Below, one piece after another: positions 15,699-22,508 of a DNA stretch of 22,508 nucleotides. Numbering within the stretch: the first letter of the stretch is position 1; each line of letters begins with the position of its first letter. The stretch is taken from assembly GCA_037132015.1 (NCBI GenBank), contig JBAXPW010000021.1, forward strand, positions 1 through 22,508, written 5' to 3'. The position numbers and the translations under genes are program-made. This DNA comes from JBAXPW01 sp037132015 (GTDB lineage Bacteria > Patescibacteriota > Microgenomatia > UBA1406 > GWC2-37-13). The notes beneath the pieces were generated by a model. It searched no databases and was not told the DNA's origin. It worked only from the letters and a program-made list of their open reading frames with translations.

Positions 15699-17924
15699 TG
15701 AATTTGAAACTACAGAAACACTGCTTAACGCCATCGCAAGTCCTGCAAATACAGGATTTAATAGAATTCCAAAAAATGGATATAAAATTCCTGAAGCAAT
15801 AGGAATTCCAACCACATTGTAAATAAACGCCCAAAATAAATTTTGTTTTATGGTTTTTAATGTTGATTGAGATAGGAATATAGCTTGATATAATTTTTGA
15901 ATATCTCCATTTAGCAGTATGATATCTGCTGATTCAATTGCAATATCACTTCCTGTTGCCATTGCAACGCCAACATCTGATTGAGCTAATGCAGGAGCAT
16001 CATTTATACCGTCCCCAGCCATTGCAATTTTATTACCTTTTTCTTGTAGCTTTTGTATCTCTTTTGCTTTTTCATTGGGAAGAACTTCTGCAATAATAGT
16101 GTCGATGCCGACCTTTTTTCCTATATTATTTGCAACATATTTATTGTCGCCAGTTAACATGACAACGTGAATATCTAATGTATGTAAGAGGTCTATTGTT
16201 CTTTTTGCATTTTCTTTAACAATATCGCAAATTGCGATTGCTCCGATAAGTTGAGAATTTTCAGTAATTATGATTACCGTCTTTCCTTCTTTTTGTAATT
16301 CATCAACTTTTATATTATTTAATTTTGTGGGAGGTTTTATAATTTTATACTCTTTCGTATTTACTACTCCTGTTACACCGTGTCCATCGTGTAATGAAAA
16401 ATGAGTTACTTCAAATAATGACAGATTTTGATCTTTAGCGTTTTCAAGAACAGCATGTGCTAATGGATGTTCAGATAATTTTTCAATGCTAGCTACAATT
16501 TGAAGTAACTCATTTTTGGTTAGGTTAGTATCAAATAATTCTATATCGGTTATTGTGGGTTTGCCTTGAGTAATAGTGCCTGTTTTATCAAAAACGACGG
16601 TATCAATTTGTGCCAATTTTTCAAGACTCTCTGCATTTTTAATCAGTATTCCATGTTCTGCCCCTTTACCTACTCCTACAATTATTCCCGTTGGTGTAGC
16701 AAGTCCAAGAGCACAAGGACAGGCTATAACAAGAACTCCAACAAACGACAATATTCCATAGGAAATTGCACTTGATATGCCAATGAAATGTGTTCCAATA
16801 CCTATCCAAACCAGCAACGTGAGTATTGCAATTACTAATACAACGGGTACAAAAATTGCTGACACAGTATCAGCTAGTGATTGGATAGGTGCTTTTGATC
16901 CTTGAGCATCTTTAACAGTTTTAATGATTTGTGCCAATATTGTTTCATCTCCAATTTTAGTTGCTATGATTTTAATATATCCTTGTTTATTGATCGTTCC
17001 TCCAATTACATAATCATTTATAGATTTATCTTTTGGAATTGATTCTCCTGTGAGCATAGATTCATCAATAGAGGTTGTTCCAAAAACAATTGTTCCATCA
17101 ACAGGAATTTTTGAGCCGGGTTTGATGATGAGAATATCATTCAATCGAATTTCATCAAACAATATCTCAATTTCTTTGTTATCTCGTTGGACAATTGCTG
17201 TTTTTGATTGAAGACTAATTAGTTTTTCAACTGCAGTATTTGTCTGAGTTTTTGATTTTACTTCTAAAAATTTTCCTAATGTTACAAATCCTATGACTAC
17301 GATCGTAACATCAAAATAGGTATTAGATGGAAAGTGGAATAGTTCACTTATTGTTGGAAAAAAGAATATAAATACACTATAAATATAAGCAGATACTGTT
17401 CCTATCCCAATGAGAGTATCCATGTTTGCATTGCCATATCGAATAAACTGAAAAATTCCTTTGAGATAGGGAAGTCCGATCCCAAATAATTGAACTGATG
17501 CAAGAAAGAATAATATAAAATTTAGCATATTCATTGAATAAGGAAGATTTGGAATAAAGGAAAATATTGATGATGCGATATCCCAAAGCATTATTATGAA
17601 AACTACAAGAGTAATAGGTAACACATATTGCACTTTAGTTCTGAGCTCTATAAATTGACTAGATTTATCATCATTTAATTGAGCGCTATTCGAGTTATTT
17701 GAAAAAATAAAGCTGTATCCTAATTTTTTAATTACATTATTCATATCTTCTAATTGTATGAGTGCAGGATTATATTCCAATTGTGCTTCTTCCGTAGCAT
17801 AATTAACTTCGCACAATGTTATCCCTTCTAATTTATGAAGTGATTTTTTGATATTGTATGCACAACTTGCACAATGCATTCCTTTTATTTTTACATTTTC
17901 TTTGACCATACATTTCAATTTCAA
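15672..17924 (-). CDS. copA: Cu(I)-exporting P1B-type ATPase
   Basis: A 750-residue P1B-1 copper pump of the inner membrane. The N-terminal heavy-metal domain has 'GMHCASC' (C18, C21). The transport-site 'CPC' is at 402-404 in 'VIACPCALGLATP'. The phosphorylated Asp is D446 in 'DKTGT', the actuator loop has 'TGES', and the hinge has 'GDGINDAPAL'. CPC with the late 'SSVSVVSNSLRL' helix is typical of Cu(I)/Ag(I) pumps. There is one heavy-metal domain rather than two. The frame starts with TTG at 17924; the ATG at 17909 (745 residues, MVKENVKIKG) is a likely alternative. It is last in the csoR-DUF305 operon, 10 bases after DUF305, so it should be induced by copper. Its end overlaps the NUDIX gene by 27 bases, tail to tail. 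Confidence 0.95.
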   Translation of the reverse strand: MKLKCMVKENVKIKGMHCASCAYNIKKSLHKLEGITLCEVNYATEEAQLEYNPALIQLEDMNNVIKKLGYSFIFSNNSNSAQLNDDKSSQFIELRTKVQYVLPITLVVFIIMLWDIASSIFSFIPNLPYSMNMLNFILFFLASVQLFGIGLPYLKGIFQFIRYGNANMDTLIGIGTVSAYIYSVFIFFFPTISELFHFPSNTYFDVTIVVIGFVTLGKFLEVKSKTQTNTAVEKLISLQSKTAIVQRDNKEIEILFDEIRLNDILIIKPGSKIPVDGTIVFGTTSIDESMLTGESIPKDKSINDYVIGGTINKQGYIKIIATKIGDETILAQIIKTVKDAQGSKAPIQSLADTVSAIFVPVVLVIAILTLLVWIGIGTHFIGISSAISYGILSFVGVLVIACPCALGLATPTGIIVGVGKGAEHGILIKNAESLEKLAQIDTVVFDKTGTITQGKPTITDIELFDTNLTKNELLQIVASIEKLSEHPLAHAVLENAKDQNLSLFEVTHFSLHDGHGVTGVVNTKEYKIIKPPTKLNNIKVDELQKEGKTVIIITENSQLIGAIAICDIVKENAKRTIDLLHTLDIHVVMLTGDNKYVANNIGKKVGIDTIIAEVLPNEKAKEIQKLQEKGNKIAMAGDGINDAPALAQSDVGVAMATGSDIAIESADIILLNGDIQKLYQAIFLSQSTLKTIKQNLFWAFIYNVVGIPIASGILYPFFGILLNPVFAGLAMALSSVSVVSNSLRLQFKKL

Positions 17925-17934
17925 ATAGTATTCT

Positions 17935-18522
17935 TTAATAATAAATTACATTTGGTGAAGAAATATCATACCAATTCTTTCTCCATGAGTGTAGCATTTG
18001 TAAACCTGATTTGAGAAATATATCCACTGCATCTGCGTTGCTTAATATATATGAATTCCCTGATTTCATTTGAATTTCTTTAGTCATTAAAAGTCCCAAT
18101 TCGTGATGATTGATAAGTGCATTTAAGAACCGTAAATCTGATTTTGTATCCTTAGGTCCCAAATTCTCAACTGTTGGATCACTTACTTGGTATATGTCGC
18201 CGTAGTTTTCTTTTTTCCATTTATATAATTCTTCTATTGCGATGGGTTCATTTTTTAGAATTTCTATAGTTAGATCAACTACTTCTTTTCTAGTTGTATG
18301 TTTGTTTGCTTGTTTAGCCAACAGTATGGCTCCTTTATGATGAGCAATCATTGCATTTATGTATCGCAAATCTATCCATTTGTCTGCCGTTCCAAATGTC
18401 ATATCGTTTTTTTGATACATTGATTTTTGATAATAAGGAGAAATAAAGTATCCAATACCAATGCCAATAATTAGACAAACAATACTTATTGATATGATAA
18501 ATGAAAATTGAATATCTTTCAT
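17935..18522 (-). CDS. DUF305 protein, membrane-anchored, copper-linked
   Basis: A 195-residue protein with an N-terminal membrane helix (about 6-27), then an extracytoplasmic DUF305 (ferritin-like, four-helix) domain. The two family repeats are visible: 'INAMIAHHKGAILLAKQA' (His61-His62) and 'LNALINHHELGLLMTKEI' (His139-His140), each followed by an acidic/Trp helix ('EELYKWKK', 'MLHSWRKN'). The paired His residues suggest metal binding, but the second repeat lacks the usual 'GA' after HH. DUF305 proteins often sit with copper-handling genes. Its ATG overlaps the csoR stop (ATGA), so the two are translationally coupled. A likely job is binding copper outside the membrane near CopA. Biochemical role not established from sequence. 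Confidence 0.88.
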   Translation of the reverse strand: MKDIQFSFIISISIVCLIIGIGIGYFISPYYQKSMYQKNDMTFGTADKWIDLRYINAMIAHHKGAILLAKQANKHTTRKEVVDLTIEILKNEPIAIEELYKWKKENYGDIYQVSDPTVENLGPKDTKSDLRFLNALINHHELGLLMTKEIQMKSGNSYILSNADAVDIFLKSGLQMLHSWRKNWYDISSPNVIYY

Positions 18523-18782
18523 ATTGATAATTGAAATATTTTTAATAATTCTTGTATCGTTTTGTTTTTATCTTGTTTAAGTCGTTCCTCTAAGCAATTA
18601 TCTAAATGTCCCATTAACATTTCCTTTTTTGCACTATTCAACATACCTATCACTGATTCAATTTGTTGAATCACTTCAGGACAATAGGTATCTTCTTCTA
18701 CCATAGATATAACTTTATTAAGTGTCCCTAAAGCCTGCTTCGAGAGTTTGAGTGATTTTGTTTTATTATTTGTTAGTTTCAT
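18519..18782 (-). CDS. csoR: CsoR-family copper-sensing repressor
   Basis: An 87-residue all-helical repressor of the CsoR/RcnR family. The Cu(I) ligand set C-H-C is complete: C34, H59 and C63 ('DTYCPEV', 'GHLDNC'), with the spacing of M. tuberculosis CsoR (C36, H61, C65). This favours copper over nickel/cobalt (RcnR uses an extra N-terminal His) and over persulfide sensors (CstR lacks the His). First gene of the csoR-DUF305-copA operon. Directly upstream is a strong promoter with an operator-like repeat overlapping the start of transcription and the leader, so autorepression released by Cu(I) is expected. Weak AGG before the ATG. Confidence 0.94.
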   Translation of the reverse strand: MKLTNNKTKSLKLSKQALGTLNKVISMVEEDTYCPEVIQQIESVIGMLNSAKKEMLMGHLDNCLEERLKQDKNKTIQELLKIFQLSI

Positions 18783-18785
18783 ATA

Positions 18786-18805
18786 ATACCTAGTACCTAG
18801 GGTAT
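18786..18805 (-). promoter_or_regulatory. Probable CsoR operator
   Basis: On the minus strand the 20 bases read ATACC-CTAGGTA-CTAGGTAT. The outer ATACC and GGTAT are inverted, and the 7-mer CTAGGTA is directly repeated. Known CsoR sites are TACC/GGTA pseudo-palindromes with a G/C-rich centre; the ends match, the centre is shorter in G/C. It begins directly after the -10 box and ends 3 bases before the csoR ATG, so bound repressor would block initiation. Confidence 0.65.
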
Positions 18806-18834
18806 ATGTTAGATTGTTTAAGTTGTGTTGTCAA
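18806..18834 (-). promoter_or_regulatory. Promoter of the csoR-DUF305-copA operon
   Basis: Minus strand: TTGACA (18834-18829), exactly 17 bases, then TAACAT (18811-18806). This is the best sigma-70-type promoter in the window. The expected start of transcription falls inside the operator-like repeat at 18786-18805. Confidence 0.75.
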
Positions 18835-18850
18835 CTCTAATTATATGAAG

Positions 18851-20569
18851 CTATTTATACTGTATCTTTACTGAGGAGTCTATTTGATATATATCAAAAA
18901 TATTTATCCCAGATATATTTTTAATTGATTCCAAATAGCGCAATGACTCATTTTTAATAGGGCAACCACCATGTACTATTAGTAAATCACTTTTATTAGA
19001 ACGAATATCATTAGGAATAAATTGTAAACTTTCCTCACAATCGTTATCCTTAAAAATAATATTTTGAAATGAACTCATTCTTAAATGCTCATTAAATTTA
19101 TTTGGCAAACTTTTATCGAAGTTTTTGTCAGCATATAAATAATACACGGGAAACCATCCACTAATAAAAACATGAATAGTATTATATTCATAATGATGAT
19201 CTGAAATATATTTGGCTACTTGTATATTTCCATCACCACGATATAAATTTGTGTACATACTGATATGTTGAAAATAGTTGTGATAGAAAAAAATAAATTC
19301 TAGACATATTATAAAAAGTGGTACTACGATAATAGGAAAACGCTTTATTTTGACAAAAGATAATAAATAAAATCCATATGAGCTTATACAAATGAGTATT
19401 ATTGGCATAAACATACTTCTGTGTGTATTTGGCGTAAGTTCATTTGTGAGTGCTGAAGGTAAAGGAGCAATAAGTAGAAGTAACAATAATAATATCCATA
19501 CGCGAAAATCAATAGAATGTCTTTTTGTTGAATATAAAAAAACAATTGAAATGAGCAATAAAAATGATCCAAAATAGAGAAGTCCTGAATTTGGAACAGC
19601 ATACCAGATCGGCAATCCACCCTCGACAAATAAAAATACAGGTGAAAAATAAGAAAGATATTGTTTAATAAATTCTCTTGAAATATATATCGTTTTGTTA
19701 TTAAAAAATTTGGCAATAACTATACTATTTTCATTAAAGATGAATTGATCTATTCTTCCTTGATCGATATTTTGTGAACTGAGTATTGAGGTTTGATTAA
19801 ACCTACCTATGCCCCAAGTTGTTTTACCGATACCATAACTTAATACAAAACTACCTAAGATGCTACAAATAAATAAAATTATGAAAATTTTATTCATGCT
19901 CTGTTTCCAATTCTGTAAAATATCAGAAAAATATACGATACAAGTAGAGAGTAAAATGAGTGGTACTAGAATTCTGTATCCCGGATATAGAAAGTAAGTC
20001 GATCCTAATGATAATATTCCTAATGATAATATTATTCTTGATTTTGATTGAAGTGATGTGATGAGAAACCATAGTCCAATTGTTGCTATCGTTGTAGCAA
20101 GTATACCCTCGGCACTTACGCGCGAATAACTAATAAGCCATGGAGTAATAGATCCTAATAATGCTGAAAATAGAGCAGGTACTCGCTTCTTAACTAATAA
20201 AAAACTAATACCATATATTGGAATTACGATAAGCGCACTTATGAGTGCAATAATTATTCTTGATCCTAAAATAGTCAATCCAAACATATAGGTGCCTAAT
20301 GCAGAAATATACATAGGAATAACAGGAGGATAATCACCTTTTTTATCAAAATATAAAAGAGGCCATGAAATTCCATGAATGTCAAATCCATTCGTTAAAA
20401 TATATTTTCCAACATACGTATTTACAACTTCATCCTGATGAAATCCTACAGGCGTATCTCCAAGTCTATAGACACGAAGAAAGACAGAAATTAGTACAAT
20501 ACATAAAAGTAGGAAATATGTCCACTTTATTGATAATTTATTTATCATGAGTGATGATATCTTGAACAA
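18851..20569 (-). CDS. GT39/ArnT-like membrane glycosyltransferase
   Basis: A polytopic membrane protein (572 residues from TTG 20569; 565 from ATG 20548) of the PMT/ArnT superfamily, which moves sugars from polyprenyl phosphate to acceptors on the outer side of the membrane. Shortly after the first membrane helix comes 'HQDEVVNTYVGKYIL', with the Asp-Glu pair (46-47) expected in the first outer loop, then 'KKGDYPPVIPMYISALG', matching the PMT_2 'PP' signature. About ten more hydrophobic segments follow, and a soluble C-terminal part (about 430-572) has 'ISGWFPVYYLY'. The donor and acceptor are unknown. The ATG at 20548 is preferred because a good promoter ends 5 bases before it. No other gene shares its transcript upstream. 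It ends 16 bases before the copper promoter. Confidence 0.85.
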   Translation of the reverse strand: MFKISSLMINKLSIKWTYFLLLCIVLISVFLRVYRLGDTPVGFHQDEVVNTYVGKYILTNGFDIHGISWPLLYFDKKGDYPPVIPMYISALGTYMFGLTILGSRIIIALISALIVIPIYGISFLLVKKRVPALFSALLGSITPWLISYSRVSAEGILATTIATIGLWFLITSLQSKSRIILSLGILSLGSTYFLYPGYRILVPLILLSTCIVYFSDILQNWKQSMNKIFIILFICSILGSFVLSYGIGKTTWGIGRFNQTSILSSQNIDQGRIDQFIFNENSIVIAKFFNNKTIYISREFIKQYLSYFSPVFLFVEGGLPIWYAVPNSGLLYFGSFLLLISIVFLYSTKRHSIDFRVWILLLLLLLIAPLPSALTNELTPNTHRSMFMPIILICISSYGFYLLSFVKIKRFPIIVVPLFIICLEFIFFYHNYFQHISMYTNLYRGDGNIQVAKYISDHHYEYNTIHVFISGWFPVYYLYADKNFDKSLPNKFNEHLRMSSFQNIIFKDNDCEESLQFIPNDIRSNKSDLLIVHGGCPIKNESLRYLESIKNISGINIFDIYQIDSSVKIQYK

Positions 20570-20582
20570 GTAATAAAGTCAA
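20554..20582 (-). promoter_or_regulatory. Promoter predicting a leaderless mRNA for the GT39-like gene
   Basis: Minus strand: TTGACT (20582-20577), 17 bases, TATCAT (20559-20554), then CACTC and the ATG at 20548-20546. The usual -10 to start distance puts the first transcribed base at the A of the ATG. If so, the TTG at 20569 lies inside the promoter and cannot be the start. Confidence 0.6.
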
Positions 20583-20602
20583 CGGTAATCACCCATATTT
20601 AG

Positions 20603-20608
20603 TATAAT
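20603..20608 (+). promoter_or_regulatory. Candidate -10 box of the small acidic protein gene
   Basis: A perfect TATAAT lies 28 bases before the ATG at 20637, in the divergent gap opposite the GT39-like promoter. No good -35 is seen at 16-18 bases. No Shine-Dalgarno is visible in the leader. Confidence 0.4.
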
Positions 20609-20636
20609 ATAGGTATTAGTAATTTACTCTTCAACT

Positions 20637-20963
20637 ATGACAAATAATGCTTCAAATAAAAAAGATCCTAATGAGCCACAATATGTTAGTAATACCTTAT
20701 CAGCACATCCAGATAATGCTGATGTTCAAACAACTGACCTTGATATGATAGCAGATCAGGTATTTGAAAATATCGCTCATGAAAAACAAGAAGAAAGACA
20801 TCCTGATCTTTCGGTAGCATCTGCTCGTGATGAAGGGAAATTGAAAAAGGATAAAACTCAAACAGGTAACTTATTTTCCACATCTGAATCACATAAAGAA
20901 GATTCCACAGATTCTGTAGTGGGAAAGATGAATGATCAGCGAATAGATGAAGGAACAGAATAA
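20637..20963 (+). CDS. Small acidic, probably disordered protein, unknown
   Basis: A 108-residue protein that I do not recognise. It has no signal peptide, no membrane segment, no Cys and no Trp. It is rich in Asp, Glu, Lys, Ser, Thr and Asn, with 23 acidic against 12 Lys/Arg residues, and looks disordered apart from a possible short helix at about 33-55 ('DLDMIADQVFENIAHEKQEE'). It has its own TATAAT-like element, starts with ATG, and is the longest open frame in its stretch, with genes on both sides pointing the other way. It ends 10 bases from the stop of the EpmB-like gene (convergent). The evidence that it is real is context plus composition only; it could be a stress- or partner-binding protein, but I have no basis for a function. 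Confidence 0.6.
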   Translation: MTNNASNKKDPNEPQYVSNTLSAHPDNADVQTTDLDMIADQVFENIAHEKQEERHPDLSVASARDEGKLKKDKTQTGNLFSTSESHKEDSTDSVVGKMNDQRIDEGTE

Positions 20964-20973
20964 ATCAAGAGGT

Positions 20974-21945
20974 TTATTCAGAGAATTCATTTATAGAAAT
21001 TTTTCCACCTTTTGTTGGAATATCAATTACATATGTTGGTAGACAAGTTCCAGATAATTGTTCTCTGAGTTGAAGCATAAGCTTTTTTCCATCATCGATT
21101 GATACTCGAAAGTGATCGGTTCCTGCAGTTTTATCAAGGTGATGCAGATAGTAGGGTTTAATTCCAATTTCTAATAAATGTGTGAATAATGATGTAAGAG
21201 TTTCTCCGTTATCATTAACATCTTTAAGTAAAACGCTTTGACTTAATAATAAATGATTGCCATTACGTAGGTTTTTTATAGTAGATCTAAATTCCTCCGT
21301 AATCTCTCTTGGATGATTTATATGAAGAGCAATTGTTGAAGGTGTTGCTTTATTTAATAATGAGATAAATGACTCACTTATTCGCCTAGGATAAACTACG
21401 GGAACTCGTGAATGAAAACGAATCATTTTTACATGGTCAATTTTTTTTATTCGTTGAAGAACTTCATTGAGAAAGTGATCAGCGAGCATAAAAGGATCTC
21501 CACCGGAGAAAATAACTTCCCAAATTTCATTATGTGTGGATATATAGTTGAGACATTGTTCAAGATGTACAGTGTTGTTTTTTAGTAAATTTTTTCTAAA
21601 ACAAAAACGACAATGTATGGCACAACTACTTATTAACATAAGTAAACATCGATTTTTATGTCGATGTATAATTCCAGGAACAGGCGAGTTAAGAGCATCG
21701 TCAATAGGATCTTGAAGTTCATATTCCTTCGTTACATTTTCAAGATTATTATATAAAACCATTTTTTTTAATGGATCATGTGTATTATTCCAGTTAATGA
21801 GATTGACATAATATTTTGGAATTAACAAAGAGAAAGAATTGGGTCCTTGTGTTTTAGGAAGGTTGAGTTTTTCTATTTCATACCCTTGTTGAATAAGATA
21901 TTCACGCAAACCTGCAAGTGAAAAAATAAAGTCATCTTTGTTCAT
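20974..21945 (-). CDS. EpmB/KamA-like lysine 2,3-aminomutase family radical SAM protein
   Basis: A 323-residue radical SAM, PLP-dependent aminomutase-type protein. Order: N-terminal helical part with 'DPIDDALNSPVPGIIHRH', the cluster motif C108-x3-C112-x2-C115 in 'CAIHCRFCFRKN', SAM-binding 'SGGDP' (147-151), substrate-binding 'HHLDKTAGTDHFRV', and the PLP lysine K315 in 'IPTKGGKIS' with Asp308 before it. The short length (catabolic lysine 2,3-aminomutases are about 410) and the 'LDK-x2-G-x2-HF' segment are closer to EpmB, which makes R-beta-lysine for attachment to elongation factor P by EpmA. No epmA, efp or lysine pathway gene is in the window, so the substrate stays open. It starts 5 bases after the stop of the upstream membrane protein gene and probably shares its transcript. 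Confidence 0.85.
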   Translation of the reverse strand: MNKDDFIFSLAGLREYLIQQGYEIEKLNLPKTQGPNSFSLLIPKYYVNLINWNNTHDPLKKMVLYNNLENVTKEYELQDPIDDALNSPVPGIIHRHKNRCLLMLISSCAIHCRFCFRKNLLKNNTVHLEQCLNYISTHNEIWEVIFSGGDPFMLADHFLNEVLQRIKKIDHVKMIRFHSRVPVVYPRRISESFISLLNKATPSTIALHINHPREITEEFRSTIKNLRNGNHLLLSQSVLLKDVNDNGETLTSLFTHLLEIGIKPYYLHHLDKTAGTDHFRVSIDDGKKLMLQLREQLSGTCLPTYVIDIPTKGGKISINEFSE

Positions 21946-21950
21946 ACCAG

Positions 21951-22508
21951 TTAATTATTTTTTACCTCAGGCAGTTTGATACCATATATGCCAACAGGAA
22001 CTAGTCCTTCATTTGGAATTCGAATTTCAAAGTGTCGTATTCCTGGCTTATCTACAGAAATCATCCCATGATATCTCAATAAATATCGAAAGCCCGTATC
22101 GGTATTTGGAGGACCATCAAAGGATATATTAAAGGCTTCATTTCCTACTCTTTTTTTGAGTTCAAGAACTGTATTTTCCTTTGCTTTCAGTCCATATAGA
22201 TTTGGTTTCAGCGAACTTATTACTGAATTCCAATTTAAAAAGGCGAACAAGCATAGAAAGATTGTTATGAAACCATACTTAATTGAATATTTTATGGATA
22301 ATATGCTATCTATAATCACAAGATGGATGATTGGATACATGACCAAAAAATAGTATTCTGAGGGTCTTTTTCCATATTTTATCCACATAATAGGCATAAG
22401 AATAAGCATACATAAGTTTGCAAAATAAAATACTTTCTTAAAATTTTTTTCATTAAAAAATCGAACTAAAGTTAGGAGAATAATTATTCCAAGGAATATA
22501 AGAGATAC
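21951..22508 (-). CDS. C-terminal part of a GT39-like membrane protein (runs off the window)
   Basis: The frame is open to the right edge, giving 185 visible residues; the N-terminus is outside. The visible part starts with a hydrophobic helix ('IFLGIIILLTLV'), continues with 'YGKRPSEYYFLVMYPIIHLVI' and one more helix, and ends in a soluble tail of about 90 residues ('GNEAFNISFDGPPNTDTGFRYLLRYHG'). The 'RP-EYYF' loop followed by helices and a short outer domain is typical of the C-terminal region of GT39/PMT-type glycosyltransferases. An internal ATG at 22409 exists, but the continuous upstream hydrophobic reading shows it is not the start. The EpmB-like gene follows by 5 bases. The family call is tentative because the catalytic N-terminal half is not visible. 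Confidence 0.65.
   Translation of the reverse strand, partial: VSLIFLGIIILLTLVRFFNEKNFKKVFYFANLCMLILMPIMWIKYGKRPSEYYFLVMYPIIHLVIIDSILSIKYSIKYGFITIFLCLFAFLNWNSVISSLKPNLYGLKAKENTVLELKKRVGNEAFNISFDGPPNTDTGFRYLLRYHGMISVDKPGIRHFEIRIPNEGLVPVGIYGIKLPEVKNN

Noticed and set aside
1..22508. CRISPR arrays, insertion sequences, tRNA or rRNA genes, prophage genes, toxin-antitoxin pairs
   Set aside because: I saw no regularly spaced repeats, transposase or phage motifs or structural RNA signatures, and almost all of the window is filled by identified genes.

Overview
The window is AT-rich bacterial DNA with tightly packed genes, few Shine-Dalgarno sites, some TTG starts and the standard stop codons (TAA, TAG and TGA all terminate real genes). 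The gene mix is a type IV pilus operon with several oversized or divergent pseudopilins, fermentation ending in a fused ADP-forming acyl-CoA synthetase, a CsoR/DUF305/CopA copper cluster and GT39-like membrane transferases. This suggests a fermentative bacterium of the Candidate Phyla Radiation (Patescibacteria, perhaps Microgenomates). That placement is inference; the window holds no rRNA or other phylogenetic marker.

Layout. (1) 50-6469, minus strand: one apparent operon reading right to left: stand-alone response regulator, PilB ATPase, PilC platform protein, then four prepilin-like proteins (GspH/FimT-like, a 616-residue adhesin-like one, PilW-like, PilX-like). (2) 6521-8389, plus: a soluble triple-PAS histidine kinase, divergent from the regulator. 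(3) 8386-9261, plus: an EamA-type transporter gene broken by three +1 frameshifts. (4) 9280-9945, minus: a duplicated-module membrane protein of unknown function. (5) 10085-15698, plus: pflB, pflA, acd and an MTH1-like NUDIX gene in one run. (6) 15672-18782, minus: csoR, DUF305 and copA, with a well-formed promoter and a CsoR-like operator. (7) 18851-20569, minus: a GT39-like transferase with a promoter that predicts a leaderless mRNA. (8) 20637-20963, plus: a small acidic protein. (9) 20974-22508, minus: an EpmB/KamA-like radical SAM protein behind the C-terminal part of another GT39-like membrane protein that runs off the window.

How the genes fit together. PflB, activated by PflA, would split pyruvate into acetyl-CoA and formate, and Acd would turn acetyl-CoA into acetate with direct ATP formation. 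This is a short, oxygen-sensitive energy module. CsoR would sense Cu(I) and release copA (export) and a DUF305 protein. The kinase and response regulator are placed to control the pilus machine, and the long pseudopilin could act as a tip adhesin. No clearly new system stands out. The points most worth a second look are the frameshifted transporter, the perfect 13-bp hairpin inside the NUDIX gene, the leaderless promoter geometry and the adhesin-like pseudopilin.
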